Shown: one piece after another, positions 51,306 to 61,584 of the stretch
Numbering within the stretch: position 1 is the stretch's first letter
How the letters are laid out: each line of letters begins with the position of its first letter
Origin: Symsagittifera roscoffensis
Lineage: Eukaryota; Xenacoelomorpha; Acoela; Convolutidae
DNA: 64,000 nt
Direction of reading: 5' to 3'
Assembly (NCBI RefSeq): GCF_963678635.1
Contig: NC_087071.1
Coordinates: forward strand, 25,307,821 to 25,371,820
Translations under genes and position numbers: made by a program
The notes under the pieces: model-generated
The model's input: only the letters and a program-made list of their open reading frames with translations
What the model was told of the DNA's origin: nothing
Database searches by the model: none

Positions 51306-52586
51306 TTTGAATATTTGATAGTCTTTCTCCCAAGACTATCACTTCCGTTACTTGCTCCAAGGGAAATTGGAAAAACATTTCTAATCTCAAGCTTTCTCCA
51401 CTAAGTTCTGGATAATGCAAGTGTTCAGCGGCATCCTGTATTGAAGTCAAGTCGAAAACTAGAATATAGTGATTTTGAAAATCTTCCATAGGAAGAGCTG
51501 GAAAATCTTCGTTAAACTGCATTGCTTTCATTGTTGTAACATAGGGTCGACAAGGAGAAGTTGTATCTAATGAAATAATTGCTCTTCCACCCCGAATAAT
51601 TCTAAGCTCTCTCAAATGAAATTGTTGATAATTGAAAGGAGTTTCATAAAAAGATCCCGCAACAGCCGAATTTGTATTCATTGCAACAGCTATCCTTCTG
51701 ATTGGGGCATTTTTGAAAGCATTTTCCTGAATAAACTGGTTTTGACGATGATAAAGGTTCTTGCTATAGTTTCCATGTAATTGTAATGAGCAGGTTCCCT
51801 TTCCAGATTCCATTGCAAATATCGATGATTAGGTTCAGCTACTAAAATTCTTTTTGTAAACAGTGAACAATCAACTATTTTCAGACTGACATTTGGATTA
51901 TCAGATAACATGTAAAAATTAGGTCTAGCTCGAATAAGTTTAATTCGAACTTTGGCATTTGGTAGCAACAGTTTTTCGCAAGTAAACAAATCAATGGCGA
52001 GCCTCCCATAGAGTGAAAAAGTTATCCCTGTTCCCAAGGAATTTGCTCTATCAGTGAACGGATACATATCAAATGCATCACGATTTTCTTCAAAACTGTA
52101 TCCATGACAAGCAAGAATTCCTTTATTACTCACTGCTGACGAGTTGAATTCGTTCGATATCTGTGCCTTATGAGGATATAATCCATTGGCATTGTGAACC
52201 ATTGTATTGTTAAAATAAACTTCACATTTGGAGAATAGAGAATGTAGTAGATTGTTTACATAAGTTAAGTAAGTTTGTGGTTCCTCATCTGAATCTTCCT
52301 CCGATTTTGCTTTATGTTCTGCTTTTTCTTTTTTGAAAGCATCAAACAATCTTCCTTTGAATAGTTGAAGCTTTAAGCTAAGATGGGTATCACGCATATC
52401 CAAGTAGAGATTACGATCCGTTTCAAATTCAAACTCAGTACTGCTTTCATCCAGAGAAGTACTGGGGAATACTTCTTGTGTGTAAGATGACATAATTGTT
52501 TCCAAAACTGGGACTTTATCAAAAATCTCCAAGGAAGAATTTGTAAACGCTCCGTACCGAAAATGACTACTTTGATTTACACTCAT
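51271..52586 (-). pseudogene. Major capsid protein (double jelly-roll), one frameshift
   Basis: Two minus-strand frames, 51690-52586 and 51271-51813, together cover one capsid protein of roughly 430-440 residues, the usual length for Polinton major capsid proteins. The first begins MSVNQSSHFRYGAF and has CEVYFNNTMVHNANGLYPHK and RYLQWNLERE. The second continues the family pattern with NAPIRRIAVAMNTNSAVAGS and EVIVLGERLS. The reading frame shifts by one base between 51690 and 51813. Apart from this the sequence looks well conserved. The protein would form the hexon-like shell of the virus-like particle. Confidence 0.9.
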
Positions 52587-52972
52587 TTTATCTTGTCAAA
52601 AATGTCTTTGCGAGAGCGACTGATTTTTGAACTACTCTTTTGAGAAATGGTTCTTCTTGTTCTACGCTTGGATTTCTTTTTTCCACCTCCCAGCTGTTTT
52701 CGAACTGTTTTTGTTCCAACATCTTTTGCAAACGTTTTGAGTTTTTTTCGTCCACTGACAATTTCTCCAATCTCTGGAGCGGCAATTTCAAATAAATCTG
52801 CTCCGATTCTTTTCGCAGCTAGGACTATATATTTTTTAATGAAGGGAATTGCAGTTCTCCCAAGAGTTTGTGCAAGAGCACCAAAACCTCTCCCACACTG
52901 CCTTGCATGTCCACGAAAAATATGAAAATTAGCTGAACTTTGAGCAACCATTTCGTATGAAGTATAAATCAA
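52583..52972 (-). CDS. Basic virion core/DNA-condensing protein (inferred)
   Basis: 129 residues. A glycine-rich segment (CGRGFGALAQTLGRTAIPFI) is followed by AAPEIGEIVSGRKKLKT and a very basic tail (GGGKKKSKRRTRRT). This resembles the adenovirus-core or pX-type basic proteins encoded next to capsid genes in Polintons and adintoviruses. DNA condensation is inferred from charge and position. It overlaps the start of the major capsid gene and the end of the minor capsid gene by 4 bases each, typical of a co-transcribed cluster. Confidence 0.7.
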   Translation of the reverse strand: MIYTSYEMVAQSSANFHIFRGHARQCGRGFGALAQTLGRTAIPFIKKYIVLAAKRIGADLFEIAAPEIGEIVSGRKKLKTFAKDVGTKTVRKQLGGGKKKSKRRTRRTISQKSSSKISRSRKDIFDKIK

Positions 52973-53796
52973 AAATGATTATCCGAAATCTTGCGAAACA
53001 AGAGGACAACTCGTGTAATTCCTACGGACACAAAAGGAATTTTTTCACCTGTAGTATCCCTTAGTTCTATTTTTATGCTGTGGAAAGAGTTTTTTAATAA
53101 TTTTTTAAATTGTAGATTTGTGAAGGATTGATAGTTCATGTACTGTCTTGTAGATATTATGTCTCCATTTTTTACTTTGGAAATGAAAGGAATACAACGC
53201 AGTAATGGAGTTTTTGTATCGCCTACTATATTATATTCTATAATATCACTATAAATCATTAAGGAATGTATTCTTATAATGTCGTAAGAATACTGAGGAT
53301 AATGTGGTCCTTTTCCTTTCATTATAACACCTGTCTGATTTTGTTCTAAATCACAACCAAAAATGTGACTCAAATCAGCACTTTGAATTATAAACACTGA
53401 TTGATCCTCAGGTAAATGAATGGCAACTTTTTGTGTAATCTTATCTACTGATACATAAATTCCGTTATATTCATATTTTTGTGCTCCTATACGTTTTCGA
53501 ACTTTGTCATTCATGGCTACAACTATATCAACAATACTTGGATACAATCCAGGTTCAACATGCATCGGTTGAATTTTTCTTTTTTCCTCAGGACTTTCTC
53601 GTCCATCTAGGAAAGTAAACTTTCCCTCTGTAACGTTTTGGTACAAAGAAGGGTACGATATTTCTGAAATAGCAACCTCCCATTCTCCTTTTAGATGTAT
53701 TTGTTCCGGTAGAAAATTTGTAAAGGAACTAAGACTGTTATTCGGATAACAATTAAAAGAAGCATTAGAAACTAGCTCAATAGTAAAAGAATCCAT
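52969..53796 (-). CDS. Minor capsid (penton-like) protein
   Basis: The start was chosen at the Met of MDSFTIELVSNASFNCYPN (53796); an in-frame extension to 53853 has no comparable conservation. 275 residues, intact. FLPEQIHLKGEWEVAISEIS and PSLYQNVTEGKF are typical of the Polinton minor capsid family, predicted in the literature to be a single jelly-roll penton. It sits directly downstream of the integrase gene and overlaps the core-protein gene. It would form the vertices of the particle. Confidence 0.82.
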   Translation of the reverse strand: MDSFTIELVSNASFNCYPNNSLSSFTNFLPEQIHLKGEWEVAISEISYPSLYQNVTEGKFTFLDGRESPEEKRKIQPMHVEPGLYPSIVDIVVAMNDKVRKRIGAQKYEYNGIYVSVDKITQKVAIHLPEDQSVFIIQSADLSHIFGCDLEQNQTGVIMKGKGPHYPQYSYDIIRIHSLMIYSDIIEYNIVGDTKTPLLRCIPFISKVKNGDIISTRQYMNYQSFTNLQFKKLLKNSFHSIKIELRDTTGEKIPFVSVGITRVVLLFRKISDNHF

Positions 53797-53840
53797 GACA
53801 ACTGATCGATAGAAACTCAATTTAAAAAAATGACTTACCA

Positions 53841-54773
53841 CTAATCTGAACATTTTCTCAGCTCTTTTTCATAAAATTTTCCCAGAATTTCTTCTTTTTC
53901 GAGATCTTTGATGATGTATGTTGGAGGTTTTTTGTAGATATTGCCGAAATTTCAAAAATTTCATCTAAAAACTGTGGCTTGTATCCTTTTCGGAACGGAA
54001 TATCATTTTTCGAAATTCTAACTCTATCACCAATTTTGAATTTTGGTTTAGTATATTTCTTGAATAATTTTTTATACAATATTGATAAAATATCACTGTT
54101 TTTCACATCTCTGGGAGATTTTCCAATTGATCGATTTTTGCGGCAGTTCAATGTAGAAACAAATTGCTGCAATTTGGGGATAAATTTTTCACCATGATCT
54201 TCAATGTAACGATATATTATATGTTTTAAAGATTGAATTGCTTTCTCTGCAAATGCAGCTTTGGTTTCACTCATTGTTGAGTAAACTTCAATGTCTTTCT
54301 CCTTGCAAAACTTTTTAAAAATTCCCCCATATTCTGTTCCTTTATCAACCCAAAGTTTTTCAGGAGTGTTTTTTCGAGAAATCATTTTTCTAAAAGCTTG
54401 TAAAGTGTCTTTGGCATACTTTGTTTTCATTGTTTGAACTCTGACAAATCTCGAAAAAATATCTACAGCAACTAATAAATACTTGACTCCATTGTTTTGA
54501 CTAGCTAACTTGTCTACAAAAGCCAAGTCCATTCACCAGATTTCATTGAGAAAACGCTTGAAGTTTTCGGAAAGACCTGATTGGTGGACCAAATTTTGTA
54601 TACGATGTCTTGGTTTGTAAAAACTTTTCTACTTTCTTTTTTGATAAACCACTCGCTTTACTCAAGTTTTGAATAGAAACGTACGCAGCTCTGCCCCTAG
54701 AATATAATCTGTTTAGTCTTACCTTTTCAGATTTTGAAAGGGATCCAAGTTCCTCTATCTTTTGCTTTGGCAT
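53841..54773 (-). pseudogene. Polinton integrase (retrovirus-type DDE), several lesions
   Basis: The start MPKQKIEELGSLSKSEKVRL is at 54773. An N-terminal helical segment resembles the Polinton integrase HTH-like region. The catalytic core has MDLAFVDKLA (first Asp), KYLLVAVDIFSRF, LWVDKGTEYGG (second Asp) and SETKAAFAEKAIQSL (Glu). After the core, KFKIGDRVRISK and GYKPQFLDEIFEI form the SH3/chromo-like tail. Lesions: a frame change near 54543, a TGA at 54533-54535 directly before MDLAFVD, and a one-base shift near 53930, after which a second frame keeps sense until TAG at 53841. It is inactive as it stands. Confidence 0.88.
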
Positions 54774-55133
54774 TCTTGTTAATAACAAGTTTAGGAGGAA
54801 TATGTGTTGCTTTCAAAATAGTAAAGTAAATATCTGGAAAATCGGTATTTTTTCGCTTTAGTGCACACACAAAGTCTACAATAGATTCTTTTGTATCTCG
54901 ATTATCCAATATAATATTGTCTGACTGGCTGATTTTAATTCTAGGAGAATTCAAAATTAAATCAATAATAAGCTTATTGTTGCTCGTTTTCAACCTCGCA
55001 TTTACAGCACTGTAAACAGGATCAAAATTTTTTGGTACAATCTCCTCTTTTTCTTGCTTTTGTTCCAGTTTTTGTTTTCTTGGAAGTGTACTTTGTGATA
55101 AACTGAGTACGGAATTAAAATAAACTGATCCAT
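54727..55133 (-). pseudogene. Conserved Polinton protein of unknown function, one frameshift
   Basis: The start MDQFILIPYSVY is at 55133. After a shift near 55095 the frame continues through YSAVNARLKTSNNKL and LILNSPRIKISQSDNIILD to RGTWIPFKI at 54727. Its last 47 bases overlap the integrase start in another frame. The pattern is familiar from integrase-adjacent genes in animal Polintons, but I know of no assigned function. It is Lys- and Asn-rich with no membrane segment. Confidence 0.65.
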
Positions 55134-55134
55134 A

Positions 55135-56085
55135 CTATGTCAATCGTTTAATGACAAAAGGGGTGATGATAGATATCAATTGTAACCATTTAGTTGAACT
55201 TAAAATAATTCTTCTTTTGTGTAGAGGAGTTCTTTTTTGTGTTAGTTCTAAAAAAAATTTTCGATATTTTACTACGTTTTCTTTCCGAAGATCTCGAAGC
55301 TCTCCTCTTAATAGGTTTACTAAACACTCGCTCAGAAACTGAATGAAATCTTTTGGGCAATTGAGAATGAATTGTTTTCGAAGCCTTAGGGAAAACTTTT
55401 GAAATATTGGGAGAATAGAGACGTATTGTGTACTCATCGTCCAAAAACTTTGTCTCTATTCCAGCTGGTAAGTAAAATTTTGTTGGAACTGAGCCACTAT
55501 TAGTGCAATACCTAAGTGAATCAACTGTTTTTGGGGTTAAATTAATAAGTAAATGACCATAAGGAACGGATGTTGCATCTTGATACCACTCTTTCAATTG
55601 AGATCCTAGACCTAGTTGTTGACTTAATGTATTGATTTGTAAAACATCCCTCGGCGACTTGAACAAGACTATGTGTATATTTTGTAACTCTACATCTCGT
55701 CCTAATTTGCTTTGATGAAATAAATTGTGTTTGATGTATATTGTATTCAGACCCCTGTGTCTCCCCGCAGTAGCAATTTTTACAAATTGTTTGGAGTTTG
55801 AAATTTCTTCACAAGAATCATCAAATATAAGCAAAGACTTAGTTCCATTATTGGGGAGATTTTCAATCAAGTCAAAATCTACTCCTTGGATAAATTTAAG
55901 GTTTTTTCTTTGCATTTGACTATAAAGAGGTTGATAATGTTGATAAAAACAAAAAATTTTGTCGAATGCTGGTTGAAAAGTACCAATTTTCAACCAATCA
56001 AAAATAAGATGTGATTTTCCAGATCCACTTGGTCCAACTAGGGAAATAAAAATTCGTTCTTTGGTAGATATTATTTTATTCCTAG
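55135..56085 (-). pseudogene. FtsK/HerA-type packaging ATPase, frameshift near 3' end
   Basis: The P loop LVGPSGSGKSHLIFDW and Walker B LLIFDDSCEEI are intact, followed by IATAGRHRGLNTIYIKHNLF and LFKSPRDVLQINTLSQQLGL, typical of viral A32-like ATPases that pump DNA into capsids. The frame at 55190 ends in a Lys-rich run, while an overlapping frame down to 55135 (TPLHKRRIILSS, WLQLISIITPFVIKRL) looks like the true end, implying a one-base shift near 55250. No ATG was found at the expected start (about 56085), just inside the next gene. Confidence 0.85.
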
Positions 56086-56343
56086 CTTTGGAGAAGGTAG
56101 AATATAACCGACTGTACTTGATAAAATAGCTACCCAAACTGTTGTTTCTTCACATATTGTGGATAACATAATTCGAACGATTGCACATACTAGCATCAAA
56201 ACTATAACAAAAAATTGGCACAAAAAAACTAAAAGAGATCTATTACATGTACGTCCAAACAATTTCCATGATTTTCGTTCATGATTTTCTTCATCAAAAA
56301 CAAAATTTCCTAAATTTACAGGCTTGTCACATTGATCGACCAT
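56071..56343 (-). CDS. Polinton membrane protein
   Basis: 90 residues, intact. A hydrophilic N terminus (MVDQCDKPVNLGNFVFDEE) is followed by a long hydrophobic stretch (SLLVFLCQFFVIVLMLVCAI) and a second (VWVAILSSTVGYIL), giving a two-span topology. It is a small conserved protein found upstream of the ATPase in similar elements; its function is not known to me. Confidence 0.65.
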   Translation of the reverse strand: MVDQCDKPVNLGNFVFDEENHERKSWKLFGRTCNRSLLVFLCQFFVIVLMLVCAIVRIMLSTICEETTVWVAILSSTVGYILPSPKLGIK

Positions 56344-56419
56344 CTTAACTCTAAAAAAAAAGTTGACAATGAAATTTAATTAAAGTTTGAAAATGGTAGT
56401 ACATTAAGAATAATATAAT

Positions 56420-56890
56420 TTACAATTTGTTAAAAAAACATCGAGTCCATGTTCCGTATGCAAATGCTTTTCTTTCTGCACAGTGAAGAGTTTTTGCATG
56501 ACGAAATGGGTAGTTGCTTCACCTCCAATTATATTCTTCATTTTTGAATATCAAAAACTGAACTTTAGGGCAAGCGTAGTCATCCAAATTAATAATCTTT
56601 GTTTCCAAAAATTCTGATAGAATCTTACATTTTTCATAGCCTTTTGCAAAAAATTCCGTGTCTGTGGCTTCTAGATTTTTCAATATTTTTTCAAGTTCAG
56701 TATATTTTTCGTAACCACTGCTCCAATTGATGCCATGAAGATGCTGTGTACACCAAAAAGATTGGGATGTTGGTTTGAATTTTTTGGGAGGAAGAAAGGA
56801 ATATCCTTCTGTTTGTCCATCCTTATAAACTCGTAATTCTTTCACTATATTGCTTTCGATACATTCAATAACCAAAACAACTAGACTCAT
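56420..56890 (-). pseudogene. Conserved Polinton protein of unknown function, one in-frame TGA
   Basis: The frame starts MSLVVLVIECIESN and holds LPPKKFKPTSQSFWCTQHLH and YEKYTELEKILKNLEATD. A TGA at 56519-56521 follows the phrase EEYNWR. The same frame then stays sensible for 32 more codons (YPFRHAKTLHCAERKAFAYG) to TAA at 56420. Length would be 156 residues. Cys/His residues near the end could bind zinc. No domain recognised. Confidence 0.7.
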
Positions 56891-56930
56891 TCTGTTAACT
56901 GATTTCTTTGGAGTTTTTTGTTAAAAATGA

Positions 56931-57335
56931 TTAACAATCAAACAATGCATATACTGATGAAGCAAATATTTTAACGTATAAACAGAAAAATAATCCAGTC
57001 ACGTGACCAAGAAAGTACGAACTGGGGAGACTAGGTGCAACATAAAAATACCCAGGACCTTTTTTTGTAGTACATTTCACAGATCCAGCAGAGTCATGTA
57101 GAATTGCATGTAGTCTAAAAATTTTGGAGTTTGCAAAAAAGTAATCCATATAGGAATTTCCGTATCCAATTAGTCCTCCAAAAGGAAATTTTTGGTCCAT
57201 TTCTTTTAAATTTATGTCCGGGTCCAAAACAATATTGAAACAAAGAAATAAATTTTTTCTTTTTGTATTTGACGAGAAATCTTGCCTAATAATCTCAAAA
57301 ACTCTTAGAATTTCATTCAATTTCTGTACGTTCAT
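56931..57335 (-). CDS. Polinton protein of unknown function
   Basis: 134 residues, intact. FRLHAILHDSAGSVKCTTKK and GPGYFYVAPSLPSSYFLGHV precede a hydrophobic C-terminal helix (GLFFCLYVKIFASSVYALF). The start overlaps the end of the neighbouring upstream gene by 23 bases, as is common in this cluster. No family name known to me. Confidence 0.65.
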   Translation of the reverse strand: MNVQKLNEILRVFEIIRQDFSSNTKRKNLFLCFNIVLDPDINLKEMDQKFPFGGLIGYGNSYMDYFFANSKIFRLHAILHDSAGSVKCTTKKGPGYFYVAPSLPSSYFLGHVTGLFFCLYVKIFASSVYALFDC

Positions 57336-57755
57336 TTTCTACAGTGCATTCGTCAATAATGATACAAGATTTTTTGAAGGTCTCTACATAACCTAGTATT
57401 GAAGGAAGCATATCAATTAATTTATCATATTCTTCTCTTTGTAGTTGTAAAGATTGACTATTTTTCCATTGATTTCCATTTCTACGATATTGACAAGTTC
57501 TATTTTTTTGGTATCTGATCTGTATCCTATGTGAATTTTTCTTCTACCATTATGCAGAATCCACTCAAAATGAGATATTTGGGAGTCTACGTCCAAATTC
57601 TGCAAGTTTGGTAAGTTTTGTGATTCTATAACTGTTAGTGAAATTTTTTGGGACTTTTCTCTAAGAACAATATGAAAAAATCCCAATTTATTGTGAAGTT
57701 TTAAGAGTAATTTTCTTGAAAAACCAATATTCCAACTCATACTGTTCAACGCCAA
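57313..57755 (-). pseudogene. Polinton protein of unknown function, one frameshift
   Basis: The frame from 57755 starts MALNSMSWNIGFSRKLLLKL and has SHFEWILHNGRRKIHIGYRS. Near 57450-57470 a second frame takes over (LQREEYDKLIDMLPSILGYV, CIIIDECTVENERTEIE) and ends in TGA at 57313. The join point lies in an A/T-rich run. Total about 146 residues. No domain recognised. Confidence 0.62.
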
Positions 57756-57793
57756 TACTAAATGAAAAATGATTTTGAGAATAAATAGTTTAA

Positions 57794-58440
57794 TTACAAG
57801 ACAAAAAACATAAATAACACAAATTTTTGTACATTACAGTTCTCAGCAAACATAAAGTCTCCCACAATTTGGGACAGTTCTTTGAATTCGTTCAAAGTAT
57901 AGTTGACATAGGCAACTTGTTTCATTGCTTCATTCTCTTTTGCGGTGAACAGTCGAATCTGAATGTCGGGAGGTTTGTTAATATTGTACCTCTTGATCGT
58001 GACACAAACTTGTCTTCTATTGTATGTTGCTATGTCATACACTTTGTTGCAGTTAGCAAGCTCCTGATCCATAGTTGACTCTTTGTCAGAAGTGAGTTCC
58101 AATATAGGAACGAGTCCAAGGTTTTCAGCATCGTGAATAACAGTATTTCTAATTGCTGTGATTGCTTCTCCTTCTTTTTCACCAAGATAGACTTGCTGTC
58201 TTTTTTCGAGTTGTCCCAACTCATTTTTCTTGAATAATTGAAAGCAGGGTTCAAAATATATTTTCCCTTTGTAGGATTTTTAGGACCAAGCAAATCTCCC
58301 AATTCTTGTTTGATTTTTTGAGAATTCAATGTAATTGGGACTTGTGTCTTTTCTTGAGTACATTTTTGAAGAGCAGACTGATCAGATGAAGAGAAATGAG
58401 AGAAATGAATTTGAGATTGAACGAAATTGAAAGTAAACAA
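57794..58440 (-). pseudogene. Polinton protein of unknown function, one frameshift
   Basis: The upstream frame to about 58215 has KIKQELGDLLGPKNPTKGKY. The downstream frame has RQQVYLGEKEGEAITAIRNT, YNINKPPDIQIRLFTAKENE and KELSQIVGDFMFAENC. Both are sensible and abut in one gene of roughly 200 residues. The start codon is uncertain: an ATG near 58449 is out of frame. Alternating charged and hydrophobic residues suggest a mixed alpha/beta fold. Function unknown. Confidence 0.55.
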
Positions 58441-58568
58441 TATGAGTCATTCACTGAACCATAAAAGGAAATAGAACTATAATTGGAATTTTTGAGGGAA
58501 ATTTCCAAATATGGAATTGTGTAGGTGTTAGTGTTCCTATATAAATCCACAATTTTCAGCAAAAATTA

Positions 58569-58871
58569 TTGTTCCAGATGGCTGCAGCTATGTGTCAAGC
58601 TCTTCCCAGCTTTTATTCAGAGTATTGTCAAAAATCGCTATTTATTTCCGTTTCCAGTGATTTTTACGAAAATTATATAGTAACCAATAATTTTTGTGTC
58701 TCTACCCACAATTCTTACTGTTCTTTGGAAAATTTTAAGTTCCACATACTTCTGATTGGTTCATCTTTCGATCAAATTTTACAACGATTGGGTAATTTTC
58801 ATTTCACATACCAAATTATCGATTGTCTTTACACTCTGTACAAATACAGATTTTATTCGAATGTTATTTAA
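58569..58871 (+). CDS. Doubtful small plus-strand frame
   Basis: 100 codons beginning MFQMAAAMCQALPSF. Composition is rich in Phe, Tyr, Ser and Cys, with no domain. It lies between the minus-strand cluster and a minisatellite, in a place where Polintons may encode extra genes. Could be chance in A+T-rich DNA. Confidence 0.25.
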   Translation: MFQMAAAMCQALPSFYSEYCQKSLFISVSSDFYENYIVTNNFCVSTHNSYCSLENFKFHILLIGSSFDQILQRLGNFHFTYQIIDCLYTLYKYRFYSNVI

Positions 58872-58922
58872 TCAACTGGCGAAGTTTTCAATCAACTTGA
58901 CCGCGCTGTTCATCACAATTTG

Positions 58923-59177
58923 AAATGGAAAGGAGCAGGAAAAATGCCAAGTGTTGCAAAGAAAAGACTGTTACGCAAAAAATTCAAACGTCACTATTTA
59001 TGTTCTAACCAGAAACTAGCTTCCACACAAACTATTGGTTCAACTTTTCTAGAAAGAGTTCGTAAAGTACAAAACTCAAAATATGAACATGATTTGTTAA
59101 AAATAATTGACTGTTTTATTGATGGTTATGGATTTGTAAATAGTGATCATGTCAATTTTTCAATAAAAAACTTCTGA
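58923..59177 (+). CDS. Small basic plus-strand frame, unknown
   Basis: 84 codons starting MKWKGAGKMPSVAKKRLLRK, strongly basic in the first 30 residues, then a helical segment ending in FSIKNF. Codon composition is better than the preceding frame. A DNA-binding or nuclear protein of the element is possible, but I recognise no family. Confidence 0.35.
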   Translation, partial: KWKGAGKMPSVAKKRLLRKKFKRHYLCSNQKLASTQTIGSTFLERVRKVQNSKYEHDLLKIIDCFIDGYGFVNSDHVNFSIKNF

Positions 59178-59335
59178 TATTCCATCTATTTTCTCTCATA
59201 TGTTTACAAAATTACCATTAATTAACAAAAAAAATCACCGTTGTCAAAAACTTTTGCACAAAAAGTTTTCAAATATGTAAGAAAGATGTAATATTTGATT
59301 TGATTTTCAAAATTTGCAAATGTTTCAATTTTTTT

Positions 59336-59662
59336 GACATAATGCGAAAAGTGTTTCAACTTTTTTGAGATGATACAAGATGCAACTTTTTTTAACAAGA
59401 TGCGAAAATTGTTTCAAATTTTCACTACAAATGCGAAAATTGTTTCACTTTTTTCGACAAAATGCGAAAAGTGTTTTACTTTTTTCGATAAAATGCGAAA
59501 AGTGATTTACTTTTTTCGACAAAATGCGAAAAATGTTTTACTTTTTTCGATAAAATGCGAAAAGTGTTTCAATCTTTTCGACAAAATGCAAAAAGTGTTT
59601 TACTTTCTTTCGACAAAATGCGAAAAATGTTTCAATTTTTTCTACAAAAGGCTAAAAGTGTG
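59336..59662. repeat. Minisatellite, 31-bp unit
   Basis: About ten units of GACAAAATGCGAAAAGTGTT followed by TTACTTTTTTC, with variants GATAAAATG and AAAAATG. The plus-strand frame through it (KCEKCF, DKMRKV repeats) is a repeat artefact. Confidence 0.95.
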
Positions 59663-59912
59663 TACAAGCTGCAATATCGATTAGCTATCTTTTTACTTGT
59701 GTACAGTTTTTCTAGCGTTTTTCCGAATTTTTGTGCAAAAGTTAATAAAATTTTTTAAAATGTGTGCGAGTTTGGACCACTTAACTAAGTTCTAATTGTT
59801 TTTCAATGGTTTACCTTGAACCTCTCATCTATTCTCATAATTAGAGGGAAATTGAAGAAATTAATTACAGAAAACGAAGTCAAAACCAAACAACCTTTAT
59901 TTACAAAAACAT

Positions 59913-60401
59913 TTAATCAAAGAGCTGTCGAGCAGCAGAAGAGTTCTGGCGGTTCTCTATAGAACGCAGAGCTGGACGAGGTTCCATTGCTGGTGGTTGT
60001 TGTGGAACTGGAGGCGTCATTGTTTCTGAGAATCCCTCATCTTCATCTATTGTGATGGGGTTTTCGACTGATCCTTCCTCCTCCCAAGGAAAGAGGAAGT
60101 CGTCGACTGGTTGAGCCACAAATCTTGAGTCCGGAATCTCGGGATAGTTCATTCCCACATGATCAGAAACTTCCCCCATCATTTGCATTGTTCCAAGATG
60201 GTTCTCTGTGATGGGAACTTGCATCATATGATGTTCGTTGAAATCCCTTCGCATCATTTCCACCATGTGTCAGACTTGGATTGGGATGTCCATTCGTGCC
60301 AGAAAAACTCCAGAGACTGTTTCTCGCACTTGAATTTGTACTATATCAGGCGAAAATTCTACAGAGTACATGAGGTTGCTGTTTTGCACTGAGACGATCA
60401 T
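59913..60401 (-). pseudogene. Polinton protein of unknown function, one in-frame TGA
   Basis: The frame starts MIVSVQNSNLMYSVEFSPDI at 60401 and is read to IPIQV, then TGA at 60270-60272. It continues in the same frame as HMVEMMRRDFNEHHMMQVPI and FLFPWEEEGSVENPITIDED to the stop at 59913, giving 162 codons. The second half is acidic and Pro-rich (PPVPQQPPAMEPRPALRS), suggestive of a disordered regulatory protein. It is the first minus-strand gene downstream of the CCAAT-rich region. Confidence 0.65.
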
Positions 60402-60579
60402 TTTGAGCAATAAATTGAGTACAAGAGTAAAAATAAGAAAGAGTTGAGAGAGGGGTATTTGACGGAAGATAAGTTGAAATTAAGGTATTTAGAGCTGAGA
60501 GAGGAGGTAGTTGACGGTAGTTAAGTTGAAAATAAAATGATTTTTAGTTAGGAGTTAGGGGTACCTTCAACTCGACTGT

Positions 60580-60775
60580 GTGGGTTTAACCAATCAGAAT
60601 TGATTTTCCTTATTTGGATTGTAGTCGTGTCCAATCAGATTTCAGCTTCCTTTTATGGGATTCTTGGATAAAAGTCGTATCCAATCGGAAACAAAGCTCC
60701 ATTTTGGATTTTGTCGTTTCCAATCACAAAAACATTCATTTTTGTTCTAGTTGTCGTATCCAATCAGAAGACGCT
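60580..60775. promoter_or_regulatory. Array of five CCAAT boxes in a repeated GTCGTATCCAATCAGA unit
   Basis: CCAATCAGA or a one-to-two-base variant occurs at 60590, 60631, 60681, 60720 and 60760. Four of the five are preceded by GTCGT and a T-rich trinucleotide. Spacing is about 39-50 bases. CCAAT is the NF-Y recognition core in animals. The array lies upstream of the minus-strand gene at 59913-60401, so it probably drives the left-facing cluster; this is inference. Confidence 0.6.
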
Positions 60776-61149
60776 TTTAAGGACTTAAATCTTCCAAATA
60801 AGTAAAAATATACACAAAAGGAACTGCAAAAATAAATGACCAAAAGTTGTTTGATGTAGAAAAAAGAAATATTGCTGATATAAATAACAAAAGAAAGAAA
60901 ATTAATTAAAGTAACATCTCTGCAACTTTTTTCATCAAGTTAATTGAATTTTTTGTATGTAATCAATGAGAAATTGCTAATTTTTGAGATGATAGTCAAG
61001 TTCTCTGATTTTGATGTAAATTTGGGAAGATAACTCAAAGTTGACGAATTTTTCAAAGCAGACTTCTGGAAATCTGATTCCAAACCGAATCAAGCAGGAT
61101 TTTGAACTTTGAAAATCTATAAAGAAATGAAGGAATAAAGAACTTTGTG

Positions 61150-61485
61150 TTTTTATTCCTGAGGTGTTTTTACAAATTTGGGTTTTGGATAGGGGATAAA
61201 AAGAGTTTTTGATATATTATCGTACAATTTTTGATCAATTTCAAATTCTCGAGAATAAACAAAATTTCTTTCCTTGTGAGGTGTAATTCAACCGTAAGTT
61301 TAAAACTTTGATACGCAATATGTGAATCAAAAGTAAACTCTTTGATTGAGTAAGTTTCTCTGAAGAGACCTTTACTTAGTCGGATAACTCTATTTTGTAC
61401 AATAAAGACGTCCAAAAAATTATGAAAAAAGTAAGAGTCAACATCTATTTCATCAATAAGAAAATCAATTGGAATTTTTCTTTTT
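61150..61485 (-). pseudogene. Small Polinton gene, one frameshift, start unclear
   Basis: The minus-strand frame contains IPIDFLIDEIDVDSYFFHNF then FIVQNRVIRLSKGLFRETYS and FDSHIAYQSFKLTVELHLT. Near 61265 another frame becomes the sensible one (SREFEIDQKLYDNISKTLFI, PKFVKTPQE, TAA near 61160). About 110 residues. No ATG precedes the first part in frame. It lies between the two groups of CCAAT motifs. Function unknown. Confidence 0.5.
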
Positions 61486-61584
61486 TCTTATAAAGTAACT
61501 CGAGGAAGCTCAAATGTTTTTTGATAGACATTTTTCAAATAATGACTAAGGTTTTTTAAAAAAAATTCACTTTTAGAAAATGCT

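Noticed and set aside
59370-59684. Plus-strand frame with repeated KCEKCF motifs resembling zinc knuckles
   Set aside because: It is the translation of the 31-bp minisatellite; the frame rotates through the unit and gives three alternating motifs.
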